A stretch of DNA of 11,580 nucleotides from Candidatus Melainabacteria bacterium GWA2_34_9. Its GTDB lineage: Bacteria; Cyanobacteriota; Vampirovibrionia; Gastranaerophilales; UBA9971. A model generated the notes under the pieces. The model had not been told where the DNA came from, did not search any database, and worked only from the letters and a program-made list of their open reading frames with translations. The stretch spans positions 8,033-19,612 of the forward strand of contig MFRJ01000020.1 of the NCBI GenBank assembly GCA_001784535.1, given 5' to 3'. Both the position numbers and the translations under genes were made by a program. Positions 1 to 7,466 of this stretch are shown here, in pieces; within the stretch, counting starts at the first letter, position 1, and every line of letters begins with the position of its first letter.

Positions 1-2
1 AA

Positions 3-188
3 ATCGCTGAACAAAAAGAAACCAAACAATATGAAACATTACAAACTAAAAACGGTGTTGTAGAAAGTAGTAAATTAAATTTATTCTCTCAAATGGATGT
101 TGCAAGCAAAGCAAAAGGTGATTTAAAAACAGTTTCAATTCAAATGCAAGAATATGCTAATGTATTCTCATCAATAAAAAAAGCTTAA
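3..188 (+). CDS. 3' end of an unrecognised protein (5' truncated by window edge)
   Basis: An open frame enters from the left edge and stops at TAA 186-188, giving the last 61 residues of a protein. The tail is polar, rich in K, Q, S and N, and probably helical, ending in the residues SSIKKA. It has no cysteines and no membrane segment. The first in-frame ATG (91-93) lies well inside the open frame, so the true start is probably upstream of the window. The frame is followed 35 nt later by a strong terminator, as expected for the end of a real gene. I do not recognise the family and give no function. Confidence 0.6.
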   Translation: MAEQKETKQYETLQTKNGVVESSKLNLFSQMDVASKAKGDLKTVSIQMQEYANVFSSIKKA

Positions 189-223
189 TTATTTAAATTT
201 CTAGTTTTCGGGTGTTTAACATA

Positions 224-258
224 AAAAAGCCGTTTATCTTATAGATAAACGGCTTTTT
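224..258. terminator. Bidirectional intrinsic terminator
   Basis: A perfect 16-bp inverted repeat (224-239 with 243-258) closes on a 3-nt TAT loop. The outer five pairs are A-T, so each strand reads as a GC-containing stem ending in a T run. It lies between the plus-strand gene ending at 188 and the minus-strand gene ending at 271, and can end transcription from both sides. Confidence 0.93.
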
Positions 259-270
259 AGTTATATTTAT

Positions 271-1383
271 TCAAGAATTTGGATTATTTTCCTGTACTTT
301 TTTATAATAACAATTCATTTCATTAACTGTTTGTTCGCTTAATGTTCCATTTTTTTCGGTTTTTGAAAGAAGCCAGTTTCCTTTTTGTCCTAATACGTCA
401 ACAACTTCTCCGGAAAACATGTTATTAGAAATTTTTGCATTAAATTTTATATAAAGTTTTTCATTCCCAAAAGGTTTAAACATAAATGTAAAATAATTAT
501 TTATAAGCTTAGCATCAGAAATTACAATATTTTGGGCAATTCCGTCAATATCCATCCTGATATTCATAGCATCACAGACAACCAGCTTTATTTTATGTCT
601 TTGATTATCAGAATCAATTAAAATTCCCTGCCAAGTGCCTATAAGTTCTTTAATTTCGTTAGATAACGGTTTATTTTCAGGATAACTGCCGAAATATTCT
701 GTAACCTTGATAATATTTTGTTTAAGGTATTCTATTTCTTTAACATTCATATATGTTTTATCAAGCTTATTTATTGCTTTTAATTGGGCTACTACTGATT
801 CAGGAAGAGCTGGGAAAGGATTGGAAGCTATGATTTTACTAAAGCCGGAAAGAAGCAGCTTGGATTTGGAAGGAGAATTTAAAGATTCCATCTGAAAAGA
901 AGAATAAAAGCCCAGTGTAAAAAGCCAGCTCCCTTCTGAAGAAAATTTACACCGAATATCCTTAACCAGATTTTCATAATATAAAATATAAGAATCTCTT
1001 ATGTTCAAAAGAGAAATTTCATTCAAATCTTGAGCCTTAAGTGAATTATAAAAGTTGATTCTTAACCTATTAAGCTGCTTATGTGAAACAGAATTTGTTT
1101 CAAGGTCATCAAGTATAACATCCATTACATTAAGACTTTGAAAAGTTTGATTGTATTCATTTTTCAGAGCTGAATACGGTTTAAATCGAGCTTTATCGCA
1201 AAGATCTGTCAAATGATAATATGAAGCACCAACTCCCCTACCGAGAGAAAATATTTTTTGTGTATTTTCTTTGTCAATAAGTGCATAAGATTTATTAGTA
1301 ACAAGACATAATATCATTACAAAAATTATAATAATTTGTTTATAAATTCTGAAAAACAGCTGTCCATGCGATCTTCTTCGCAT
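271..1383 (-). CDS. Hypothetical exported protein with C-terminal beta-rich domain
   Basis: This 370-residue protein is not recognised. The N-terminus is basic (MRRRSHGQ), followed by a hydrophobic stretch at about residues 17-28 and the sequence NKSYA. This looks like a Sec signal peptide cleaved near A34; there is no convincing lipobox. Residues 40-240 are mostly helical. From GTWQG at 249 to about 342 the sequence alternates hydrophobic and polar residues like a small beta-barrel (lipocalin-like GTW opening), but this is only a pattern resemblance. The start is supported by a GGGGAG ribosome site 9-14 nt upstream. It lies 42 nt downstream of rdgB on the same strand and ends 12 nt before the shared terminator, so it is probably the last gene of the uppS-rdgB transcript. 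Secretion is inferred and function is unknown. Confidence 0.8.
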   Translation of the reverse strand: MRRRSHGQLFFRIYKQIIIIFVMILCLVTNKSYALIDKENTQKIFSLGRGVGASYYHLTDLCDKARFKPYSALKNEYNQTFQSLNVMDVILDDLETNSVSHKQLNRLRINFYNSLKAQDLNEISLLNIRDSYILYYENLVKDIRCKFSSEGSWLFTLGFYSSFQMESLNSPSKSKLLLSGFSKIIASNPFPALPESVVAQLKAINKLDKTYMNVKEIEYLKQNIIKVTEYFGSYPENKPLSNEIKELIGTWQGILIDSDNQRHKIKLVVCDAMNIRMDIDGIAQNIVISDAKLINNYFTFMFKPFGNEKLYIKFNAKISNNMFSGEVVDVLGQKGNWLLSKTEKNGTLSEQTVNEMNCYYKKVQENNPNS

Positions 1384-1425
1384 TTTAACTCTCTCCCCTA
1401 ATAGTTGACTATTTTATTAATTATT

Positions 1426-2010
1426 TCAATCCAATAGCCATTCTATAATTTTTTTGAGAGCTTTGCCTCGATGACTTACTGTATTTTTTTCATCCATTGT
1501 TAATTCAGCCATAGTAGCGTTTTTTTCAGGTATAAAAAATATCGGGTCATAACCAAAGCCATTTGTGCCTTTTGAAGAATCTATAATTAGCCCTTCACAA
1601 ATCCCCTGACATGCAAATAAAGTTTCCCCTTCAGGATTAACCACGACCATTGAGCATATAAATCTGGCTGTACGTTTTTCATGAGGAACATCTTTCAGTT
1701 CTTCAAGGAGCTTTTCAATTCTTTTTTGATCATTTTCAGCATAACGAGAAGAATAAACTCCAGGTCTACCGTCAAGCGCATCAACAACAAGACCGGAATC
1801 ATCTCCAAAGGCTGACATATCCATTATTTTTGCAGCTTCATAAGCTTTTATATAAGCATTTTCTTCAAAAGTTATGCCTGTTTCTTCTGGATCGAACTCT
1901 CCTTCAACTCCACAGATGGAAACACCCGTATTTTTCAAAATATTTATTACTTCAGCGAGCTTATTCTTGTTTTTTGTAGCAAAAACAAGCTTATTTATCT
2001 TGTGAACCAT
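1426..2010 (-). CDS. rdgB: RdgB/HAM1-family XTP/dITP diphosphatase
   Basis: A cytosolic house-cleaning enzyme that hydrolyses non-canonical purine nucleotides (dITP, XTP, ITP) to the monophosphate and pyrophosphate, keeping deaminated bases out of DNA and RNA. The 194-residue length is normal for the family. Visible signatures are the N-terminal nucleotide-binding stretch LVFATKNKNKLAEV (residues 8-21), TFEENA (47-52), the catalytic GDDSGL with D71 (69-74), GRPGVYSSRYA (81-91), the purine-binding GFGYDPIF (151-158) and SHRGKAL (179-185). The ATG lies 3 nt after the uppS stop. Its AAGGA ribosome site sits inside the last codons of uppS, so translation is probably coupled. All key motifs are intact. 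Confidence 0.96.
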   Translation of the reverse strand: MVHKINKLVFATKNKNKLAEVINILKNTGVSICGVEGEFDPEETGITFEENAYIKAYEAAKIMDMSAFGDDSGLVVDALDGRPGVYSSRYAENDQKRIEKLLEELKDVPHEKRTARFICSMVVVNPEGETLFACQGICEGLIIDSSKGTNGFGYDPIFFIPEKNATMAELTMDEKNTVSHRGKALKKIIEWLLD

Positions 2011-2013
2011 TTG

Positions 2014-2763
2014 CTAATCCTTGCCGAATCTTCTTTGTCGTGCCGAAAATTCCATGACAGCCTTTGAAAGTTCTTCCTCTCCAAATTCCGGCCAAAAAAT
2101 TTCTGTTACATAAATTTCTGTATAGGCTATTTGCCATAAAAGATAATTACTGATTCTTTGTTCTCCGCCTGTTCTTATTAAAAGATCAGGATCAGGAATC
2201 TTTGAAGTATAAAGATAATTTGAAATAACATCTTCATTGATATTTTCAAGATTTAAATTACCTGTTTGAACAGCAGAAACTATATTTTTTACCGCATTTG
2301 TTATTTCTTTTCTTGCCCCGTAATTTATTGCAACCTGAAGATTAAGGGTATCATTATCTCTGGTAATATCTTCAGCTTTTGCAAAAGTTTCTTTCAACTC
2401 ATCGCTTAAAGGATTCAAATCGCCAATTATTCTTATTCTTACTCCTTTTTCGTTTAATTCGTTTGTTTCATTTTTGATAGTTTCCTGTAAAAGAAGCATT
2501 AAAAATTGAACTTCTTCTTTTTTCCTGCCCCAGTTTTCAGTTGAAAAAGCGTAAACTGTAAGATATTTTATCCCAAAATCAATAGCAGCCTGTACAGTTT
2601 GCTTCAAGGATTTTACACCTTCATTATGACCCGCAACGGAAGGAAGATGCTTTGAATGAGCCCATCTTCTGTTACCATCCATAATTATTGCCACATGTTG
2701 TATGCCCGCATTTTTAATAATATCTTTTGTTTTTTCTACGGATGAAGCAAGCTTTATTATCAT
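2014..2763 (-). CDS. uppS: Isoprenyl transferase (undecaprenyl diphosphate synthase)
   Basis: A cis-prenyltransferase that extends farnesyl diphosphate with isopentenyl diphosphate to make the C55 lipid carrier used for peptidoglycan and other envelope polymers. It acts at the cytosolic face of the membrane. The 249-residue length is typical. Motifs in order are AIIMDGNRRWA with catalytic D29 (25-35), the GH pair at 45-46, FSTENW (73-78), INYGARKEI (146-154) and RTGGEQRISNYLLWQ (197-211), followed by EIFWPEF. The family's usual SYGGR is NYGAR here, a mild change. It is the first gene of a minus-strand operon with rdgB. A promoter lies about 32 nt upstream of the start, but the ribosome site (AAAGAG, about 12 nt before ATG) is weak. 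Confidence 0.96.
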   Translation of the reverse strand: MIIKLASSVEKTKDIIKNAGIQHVAIIMDGNRRWAHSKHLPSVAGHNEGVKSLKQTVQAAIDFGIKYLTVYAFSTENWGRKKEEVQFLMLLLQETIKNETNELNEKGVRIRIIGDLNPLSDELKETFAKAEDITRDNDTLNLQVAINYGARKEITNAVKNIVSAVQTGNLNLENINEDVISNYLYTSKIPDPDLLIRTGGEQRISNYLLWQIAYTEIYVTEIFWPEFGEEELSKAVMEFSARQRRFGKD

Positions 2764-2794
2764 TATATTAAAAACTCTTTATTGTCTGTTTATA

Positions 2795-2823
2795 ATTTTA
2801 GTATTTTTTAAAGGTTATATCAA
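2795..2823 (-). promoter_or_regulatory. Sigma70-like promoter for uppS-rdgB operon
   Basis: On the minus strand, TTGATA (2823-2818) is followed by a 17-nt spacer and TAAAAT (2800-2795). Transcription would start near 2788, leaving a leader of about 25 nt before the uppS ATG. The boxes are good matches, although the surrounding DNA is AT-rich. Confidence 0.6.
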
Positions 2824-2902
2824 ACCATGCATTAATATCAATAATCTGTTATTATTTACTTAATTTTTATTAACTGTCCCCGTGATAAGAGAATAATAAA
2901 AG

Positions 2903-3424
2903 ATGACAGAGCTTCTCATATTGGCAATTTTACTTAATGGCGAATATACAATATATAAAATCAAACAGAAAATTGAAAATAATTTTTCTGTTTTTTTGAG
3001 TGCAAGTTTTGGTTCAATACATCCCGCAATGAAAAAACTTGAAAAGAATGGTTATATTTCTGCAAAACGAAAAATGAGTTCCGGAGGTCAAAAAAGTTCT
3101 ACTTATTCTATAACAATTGAAGGAAAAGAACATTTTAAAAAACTTATGACCTCAGAAATCAATGAATCTCCAACATATTCAAATCAGCTTATAAACATAA
3201 AAATGATGCTGCTTGACTTATTAGATGAAAATTTGCGCAAAAATACAATAAATTTAATAAAAAAATATTATGAAATTCATTTATTGACAGCCAGAGAATT
3301 GCTTGAAACACTAAAAGCTTCATCAGCTAAAGAAAAAGAAAGAAATTTTTTTCAAATAACCCACCTAAAAAATTATACGGATAATATTTCCCGCGAACTC
3401 AACCGTATTCAAGGATTAAGTTAA
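2903..3424 (+). CDS. PadR-family transcriptional regulator
   Basis: A 173-residue DNA-binding protein. The N-terminal 80 residues match the PadR winged helix-turn-helix: TELLILAILLNGEYTIYKIK (2-21) corresponds to the family's start ending in GYEIK, followed by a recognition-helix region with GSIHPAMKKLEKNGYI (37-52) and the wing ending STYSITIEGKEHF (66-78). Residues 85-170 are helical and charged, like the dimerising C-terminal domain. PadR proteins usually repress a neighbouring transporter or stress gene and often themselves, but the target is not evident here. It is divergent from uppS with a 139-bp gap and ends before a terminator, so it appears to be a one-gene unit. The ribosome site is weak (AAGAGA about 10 nt upstream). 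Confidence 0.88.
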   Translation: MTELLILAILLNGEYTIYKIKQKIENNFSVFLSASFGSIHPAMKKLEKNGYISAKRKMSSGGQKSSTYSITIEGKEHFKKLMTSEINESPTYSNQLINIKMMLLDLLDENLRKNTINLIKKYYEIHLLTARELLETLKASSAKEKERNFFQITHLKNYTDNISRELNRIQGLS

Positions 3425-3509
3425 TAATCTTATCCTTATAAACTAAAACAAAAGTTTTTCATTAACTTTCTTTAAAACTATTATTTTTTATTTATTATTA
3501 CGTAATATA

Positions 3510-3539
3510 GCCTCTGCTAATGCAATTCAGGGGTTTTTT
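3510..3539 (+). terminator. Intrinsic terminator after padR-like gene
   Basis: GCCTCTG (3510-3516) pairs with CAGGGGT (3528-3534), including G-T wobble pairs, around an 11-nt loop, and runs into T6 (3534-3539). It sits 86 nt past the regulator's stop codon and just upstream of the pilus operon promoter, separating the two units. Confidence 0.7.
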
Positions 3540-3565
3540 GTATTTGCGGAAATTGATTTTGAATA

Positions 3566-3594
3566 TTGCAAAAAACAAAAAATAATTGTAAAAT
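3566..3594 (+). promoter_or_regulatory. Sigma70-like promoter of the type IV pilus motor operon
   Basis: TTGCAA (3566-3571) is separated by exactly 17 nt from TAAAAT (3589-3594), with a TG immediately before the -10 box. Transcription would start near the GGG at 3601. It follows directly after the preceding terminator and is the best promoter match upstream of the Roadblock-pilB-pilT-pilC genes. Confidence 0.6.
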
Positions 3595-3600
3595 CAAAAA

Positions 3601-3761
3601 GGGCAAGACAGGAATGCAAAGAAGTAGCATTAAAAACTAAAACTAACAGGTTTTAATTTTTAAAAAGCTCGTTTCAATAAAAATAACAATTTTAGATGAT
3701 CTCATAACTGTTTAGAAAAAGATAAAATAGTAATAATTTGCTGTTTGGAGTTAAGAAGATT
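3601..3761 (+). other. Leader region of the pilus operon, possibly structured
   Basis: About 160 nt lie between the predicted transcription start and the first ATG. The first 60 nt can form two small hairpins: AATGC/GCATT (3613-3617 with 3627-3631, 9-nt loop) and TAAAAC/GTTTTA (3638-3643 with 3650-3655, 6-nt loop), the second followed by T5. The rest is AT-rich with no obvious feature except the ribosome site near 3747-3750. The words GGGCAA and GCAAAG recall the c-di-GMP-I riboswitch, but its stems are not visible. With 3425-3600, this makes up the 313-bp gap before the ATG-proximal region; no gene was seen in it. Confidence 0.3.
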
Positions 3762-5429
3762 ATGCAAGAACTAAAATTCAGGAATCTCATCCCGTCATTA
3801 TTTGCTTTTATTGTTGCTGTTGCGGCGTCAGCAGGCTCTTCTTATATAAATATTCACCCGTTTGATTTACCTGTTCCTCTTTTAATTATAGGATTATTCG
3901 CAGGTTTTTTGGTGGTAAATGTTATTGCTTATCCTAAAGCTACTACAATTCAAATAATCCAGCTTACAATAACCGGCGTTTTTATTAATGCAATCGTTCT
4001 TTTTGCTGCAATTTTCGGAATAAAATATTTTAATCTTGCTTCTATAACTTTTAATTCTGATTTTATTATATCTATAAATCCATTAACACCTGCCTTGAGC
4101 TTTTTATTCAGCTTTATAACACTTATTAGTCTTGTTTTATTTGAAGACAAAACCATAAATTCAAAAAAAACACATGATCAACAAGTTACTAAACAAATAG
4201 AAGATACACAACCCGAAGTAGTTTCTTTTGAAGGAAGTAAAATTTCTGAGCCTATCAATGAAAAAAACGAAATATTAAATAAAATCGAAGAAAAAATTGA
4301 AGAAAAACCGGTATCTTTATATGAAGAACTATTCCCTCAGGCAAAAAACGAAAATAAAAATACTGAAAAACCTCAGGAACCTGAATTCTTTTTTGGATTA
4401 AATGAAAATGAGCAAGAAAACAAAATAAATACAAACGAAGCAAAACCTTTAGAAGCAAAAGACGAGTTTCTTGAAGTTGAATCATTACCTCTAATAGATT
4501 TTGAAGAGAACAAACAGGAAGAAAAAACTTCGCCAAGTCCTTCAAATAATGACAATAATGAATCCTATGACTTTATCCCTACTGATATTAGGCTTATAGA
4601 AGCGCCTGCTTCAAAAGATAACGAATCCAAAGGCAAAATTGCTTCCATTGGCAAGCTTCTTGTCAATAACAGAGATATAGAAGGAGTTATAGAATCCAGC
4701 GCTGCAATTGCTGAAGCCGGATCAGAAAACAAAACAAATATAATTTCATCTGTTTCCGGTGAACATATTTATGAAAAATTCAATCAACTTCAGCAAGAAT
4801 CTGCTCATATGAAAGAGATTGCCCTGATTGACAAAGGCGGTTTTATACTGGCAAGTAATTATGAAGACAAGATGAAAATACACATTACCGGAGCATTAAT
4901 TGCCGGTGCTTTTCATACTTTACAGAATTACCTTGCTCAGATTTCCTTTAATCACCCGCAGAAAATATTTTTTGAAACTGAAAATTCCAATAATTTCATA
5001 ATGAAAACCAATGATGAATTTTTATTTTCAATATGCGACAGAGAATTCAAACATGTTGATTATACGGCATTAAAGTGTTTTATTGAAAGTGAAACAATTT
5101 CTGAAGCTGATTTAACGCCTCTTATTGAACTTAATCAAATTAAAAACTTTGCAATATCAGATGGCGCAGGAAAACTTGTTAAATCAATGAATAATTCAGA
5201 AAACTCTGAAAAACTGGCGATAATTTCATCTGCTTTATTTGAAAATCTTAAAGTGTTTTTAATGAATATTCAGCTTATGAAATTAGCAAGAATAACAATT
5301 TTTAATTCCGAAGAAGTTATTACAATACAAAAATTTGATAACGAAATAGCTTCTTTTATAACCCCGATAGAAGGTATAATCAAAATTTCCGATGATTTTA
5401 TTAAAATAGAAAAAATTTATCAAGTATAG
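3762..5429 (+). CDS. Membrane protein with tandem C-terminal Roadblock/LC7-like domains
   Basis: A 555-residue protein in three parts. Residues 10-127 hold four hydrophobic spans (about 10-28, 37-57, 66-90, 105-127). Residues 128-290 form a disordered-looking linker rich in E, K, N and P. Residues 336-428 and 455-550 each resemble a Roadblock/LC7 fold: a strand ending in a D-x-G turn (ALIDKGGFILAS, 354-365; FAISDGAGKLVKS, 463-475), a long helix with small residues, then strands such as DEFLFSICDRE and NEIASFITPIE. Roadblock proteins such as MglB regulate small Ras-like GTPases, including MglA, which directs type IV pilus polarity. Here the module would face the cytosol, tethered to the membrane. 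The gene is first in the operon and ends 10 nt before pilB. ATG at 3762 with GGAG upstream is preferred; a TTG at 3738 would add 8 residues. The Roadblock call is from pattern only. Confidence 0.7.
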   Translation: MQELKFRNLIPSLFAFIVAVAASAGSSYINIHPFDLPVPLLIIGLFAGFLVVNVIAYPKATTIQIIQLTITGVFINAIVLFAAIFGIKYFNLASITFNSDFIISINPLTPALSFLFSFITLISLVLFEDKTINSKKTHDQQVTKQIEDTQPEVVSFEGSKISEPINEKNEILNKIEEKIEEKPVSLYEELFPQAKNENKNTEKPQEPEFFFGLNENEQENKINTNEAKPLEAKDEFLEVESLPLIDFEENKQEEKTSPSPSNNDNNESYDFIPTDIRLIEAPASKDNESKGKIASIGKLLVNNRDIEGVIESSAAIAEAGSENKTNIISSVSGEHIYEKFNQLQQESAHMKEIALIDKGGFILASNYEDKMKIHITGALIAGAFHTLQNYLAQISFNHPQKIFFETENSNNFIMKTNDEFLFSICDREFKHVDYTALKCFIESETISEADLTPLIELNQIKNFAISDGAGKLVKSMNNSENSEKLAIISSALFENLKVFLMNIQLMKLARITIFNSEEVITIQKFDNEIASFITPIEGIIKISDDFIKIEKIYQV

Positions 5430-5439
5430 GAAACTTTTA

Positions 5440-7446
5440 ATGCAGACAATGAAGAACTTTTTAAACGATATATTATTAAATGCACAGATATTAACGGAAG
5501 ATCAGTTAAATCAGGCTATCGAACATACAAGAAAATCCAAAAATTCTTTACTGGAATCTGTTTGCGATCTTAAAATAATTAACAAAGAAGAACTTTATCT
5601 TCAGATTAAATCCGCTCTTGAGATTCAGTACGGCGTAACGTTTACTGATTTATCAATCACAGCGCCTGATCCTGAATTACTGAATCTATTTACAAGGGAG
5701 CTGATTTTAGAAAACAAATTTTTGCCATTGAAAAGAGTAGGAAACATTTTTACTTTTGCAATGGTCGATCCCAATAATATAGTTGCCGAAAAAGAAATAA
5801 GAGACCGGCTTAGAGAATTTAAAGATATCAGCATAAAAAAGACTGTTATGCTGGAAGACGATTTTAACAGGTTTGCAGCAATAAAATTCTCCAAACATGA
5901 AGAAGAAAAAAATCTTGTAATAGAACAAAATGCTGATGAGCTTATTTCTTCAATGGGAATAGACCTTCTGGAAAGCGGTTCTGACAATATTGATGTTGCT
6001 GATCTCAGTGATTCCGCAGAAGAAGCTCCTATAATTCAGCTCGCAAACAGTATTCTCGGTATAGCAATTAAAAGAGGCGTCAGCGATATTCATATCGAAC
6101 CACGGGAAAAAGACCTTGTAGTCAGATTCAGGCAAGATGGCGTCTTAAGTATATATAAAATAATTCCTAAAAAAATTCAAAATGCAATTGTTTCAAGATA
6201 TAAGATTATGTCTGATCTTGATATAGCAGAAAGACGACTTCCTCAGGATGGAAGAATAAGAGTTAAAATGGCTAACAAGGTTATAGATTTTCGTGTTTCT
6301 TCCCTTCCCGGGAAATTTGGTGAAAAAATAGTAATGAGAATCCTTGATAAATCAAGCATTTCTCTTGGGCTCGACAATGTTATTACTGACAGAGAAACAT
6401 TAAATACTGTACGCGAAATGATTAACAAGCCTTTTGGCATAATTTTTGTTACCGGTCCGACAGGAAGTGGTAAGACAACAACACTTTACAGCGCTTTAAG
6501 CGAAAGAAACACTGCTGAAGTTAATATTTCAACAGCTGAAGACCCTATTGAATACGATCTTGAAGGAATTACACAAACGGAAATAAATAAAACAATCGGG
6601 CTTGATTTTGCAAAGATATTAAGGGCTTTTCTTCGTCAGGATCCTGATATTATGTTGGTAGGGGAAACAAGAGACAAAGAAACAGCCAAAATAGCAATCG
6701 AAGCAGCACTTACCGGCCACCTCGTATTTACAACATTGCATACAAATGATGCACCGGGTGCTGTCATGAGATTGCAAGAAATGGATGTAGAGCCTTTCCT
6801 GATTTCAAGCTCTACTATAGGTATAATTGCACAGAGATTGCTAAGACGAATTTGCTCCAATTGCAAACAGGAATATATTCCTGATGAACAAACACTTAAA
6901 TTTCTTGGCATTGAAAACAGAAAAGATGTTTTTTATAAGGGAACCGGCTGTGAAAAATGTAGTGGAACCGGATATAAGGGACGTATCGGAGCCTATGAAG
7001 TTATGAAGATAAACGATGATCTTCGAAATTTGATTGGAAAAGGAGTAAATACAGCAATTTTAAGATATTCAGCACAGCAGTCAGGGATGAGAACACTCGT
7101 TGAATACAGCCTTAATCTTGCAAAAGAAGGACTTACAACGATTGATGAAGTTATAAGAGTTACTTTCACTGGAGAAGGAGCTTCAGCTTTTTGTCCCGGC
7201 TGCGGAAAGCCTGTCGGAGAAGAATTTTACAAGTGTCCTTTCTGCCAATATGAACTTAAAAAAACTTGCAGAAGATGCGGCAGCATAACTCAGGAAGGCT
7301 GGATTTCCTGTACAAAATGCGGATTAAAACTTATAGATAATACGGCAGACACATCATGCGATAATTGCGGCGGAGATATATCCATTGATATGAATCAATG
7401 CCCGTGGTGCTGTAATGACTTAACGAAGAATAGAGTGAAAAATTAG
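5440..7446 (+). CDS. pilB: Type IV pilus extension ATPase PilB with triple zinc-ribbon C-terminal extension
   Basis: A GspE/PilB-family hexameric ATPase that powers pilus assembly at the cytosolic face of PilC. Residues 1-150 are a MshEN/T2SSE-N-like domain. The ATPase core has Walker A GPTGSGKT (339-346, K345), the AEDPIEYDLEG Asp/Glu box, Walker B-type DPDIMLVGE (401-409) and the His box HLVFTTLHTND (427-437). The family's structural zinc site is C472, C475, C504, C507. At 668 residues it is about 100 longer than usual. From C585 the extension carries six CxxC pairs with regular spacing, read as three zinc ribbons (585-602, 610-627, 640-657). The start has AGGAAA 7-12 nt upstream. PilT follows after 20 nt. 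The N-domain lacks the Arg and Gly residues of the c-di-GMP-binding motif. Extension rather than secretion function is inferred from pilT and pilC alongside. Confidence 0.94.
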   Translation: MQTMKNFLNDILLNAQILTEDQLNQAIEHTRKSKNSLLESVCDLKIINKEELYLQIKSALEIQYGVTFTDLSITAPDPELLNLFTRELILENKFLPLKRVGNIFTFAMVDPNNIVAEKEIRDRLREFKDISIKKTVMLEDDFNRFAAIKFSKHEEEKNLVIEQNADELISSMGIDLLESGSDNIDVADLSDSAEEAPIIQLANSILGIAIKRGVSDIHIEPREKDLVVRFRQDGVLSIYKIIPKKIQNAIVSRYKIMSDLDIAERRLPQDGRIRVKMANKVIDFRVSSLPGKFGEKIVMRILDKSSISLGLDNVITDRETLNTVREMINKPFGIIFVTGPTGSGKTTTLYSALSERNTAEVNISTAEDPIEYDLEGITQTEINKTIGLDFAKILRAFLRQDPDIMLVGETRDKETAKIAIEAALTGHLVFTTLHTNDAPGAVMRLQEMDVEPFLISSSTIGIIAQRLLRRICSNCKQEYIPDEQTLKFLGIENRKDVFYKGTGCEKCSGTGYKGRIGAYEVMKINDDLRNLIGKGVNTAILRYSAQQSGMRTLVEYSLNLAKEGLTTIDEVIRVTFTGEGASAFCPGCGKPVGEEFYKCPFCQYELKKTCRRCGSITQEGWISCTKCGLKLIDNTADTSCDNCGGDISIDMNQCPWCCNDLTKNRVKN

Positions 7447-7466
7447 AGATATAGGAGTTATAAACT

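Noticed and set aside
707..895. 62-codon plus-strand frame opposite the exported protein gene
   Set aside because: There is no ribosome site or promoter, it overlaps a well-supported gene on the other strand, and it has no recognisable features.
2840..2873. Two small AT-only inverted repeats (AATAA/TTATT and TTAAT/ATTAA) in the uppS-padR gap as PadR operators
   Set aside because: Five-bp AT-only repeats are expected by chance in DNA this AT-rich, and neither resembles a recognised PadR site.
3601..3632. c-di-GMP-I (GEMM) riboswitch
   Set aside because: Only short words match. The P1 and P2/P3 stems and the tetraloop receptor cannot be drawn, and the predicted RNA 5' end begins at the first word.
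3738..3761. TTG start adding 8 residues to the Roadblock-domain protein
   Set aside because: The ATG at 3762 has GGAG and AAGAAG upstream. The TTG has no ribosome site, and the GGAG would fall inside the coding part.
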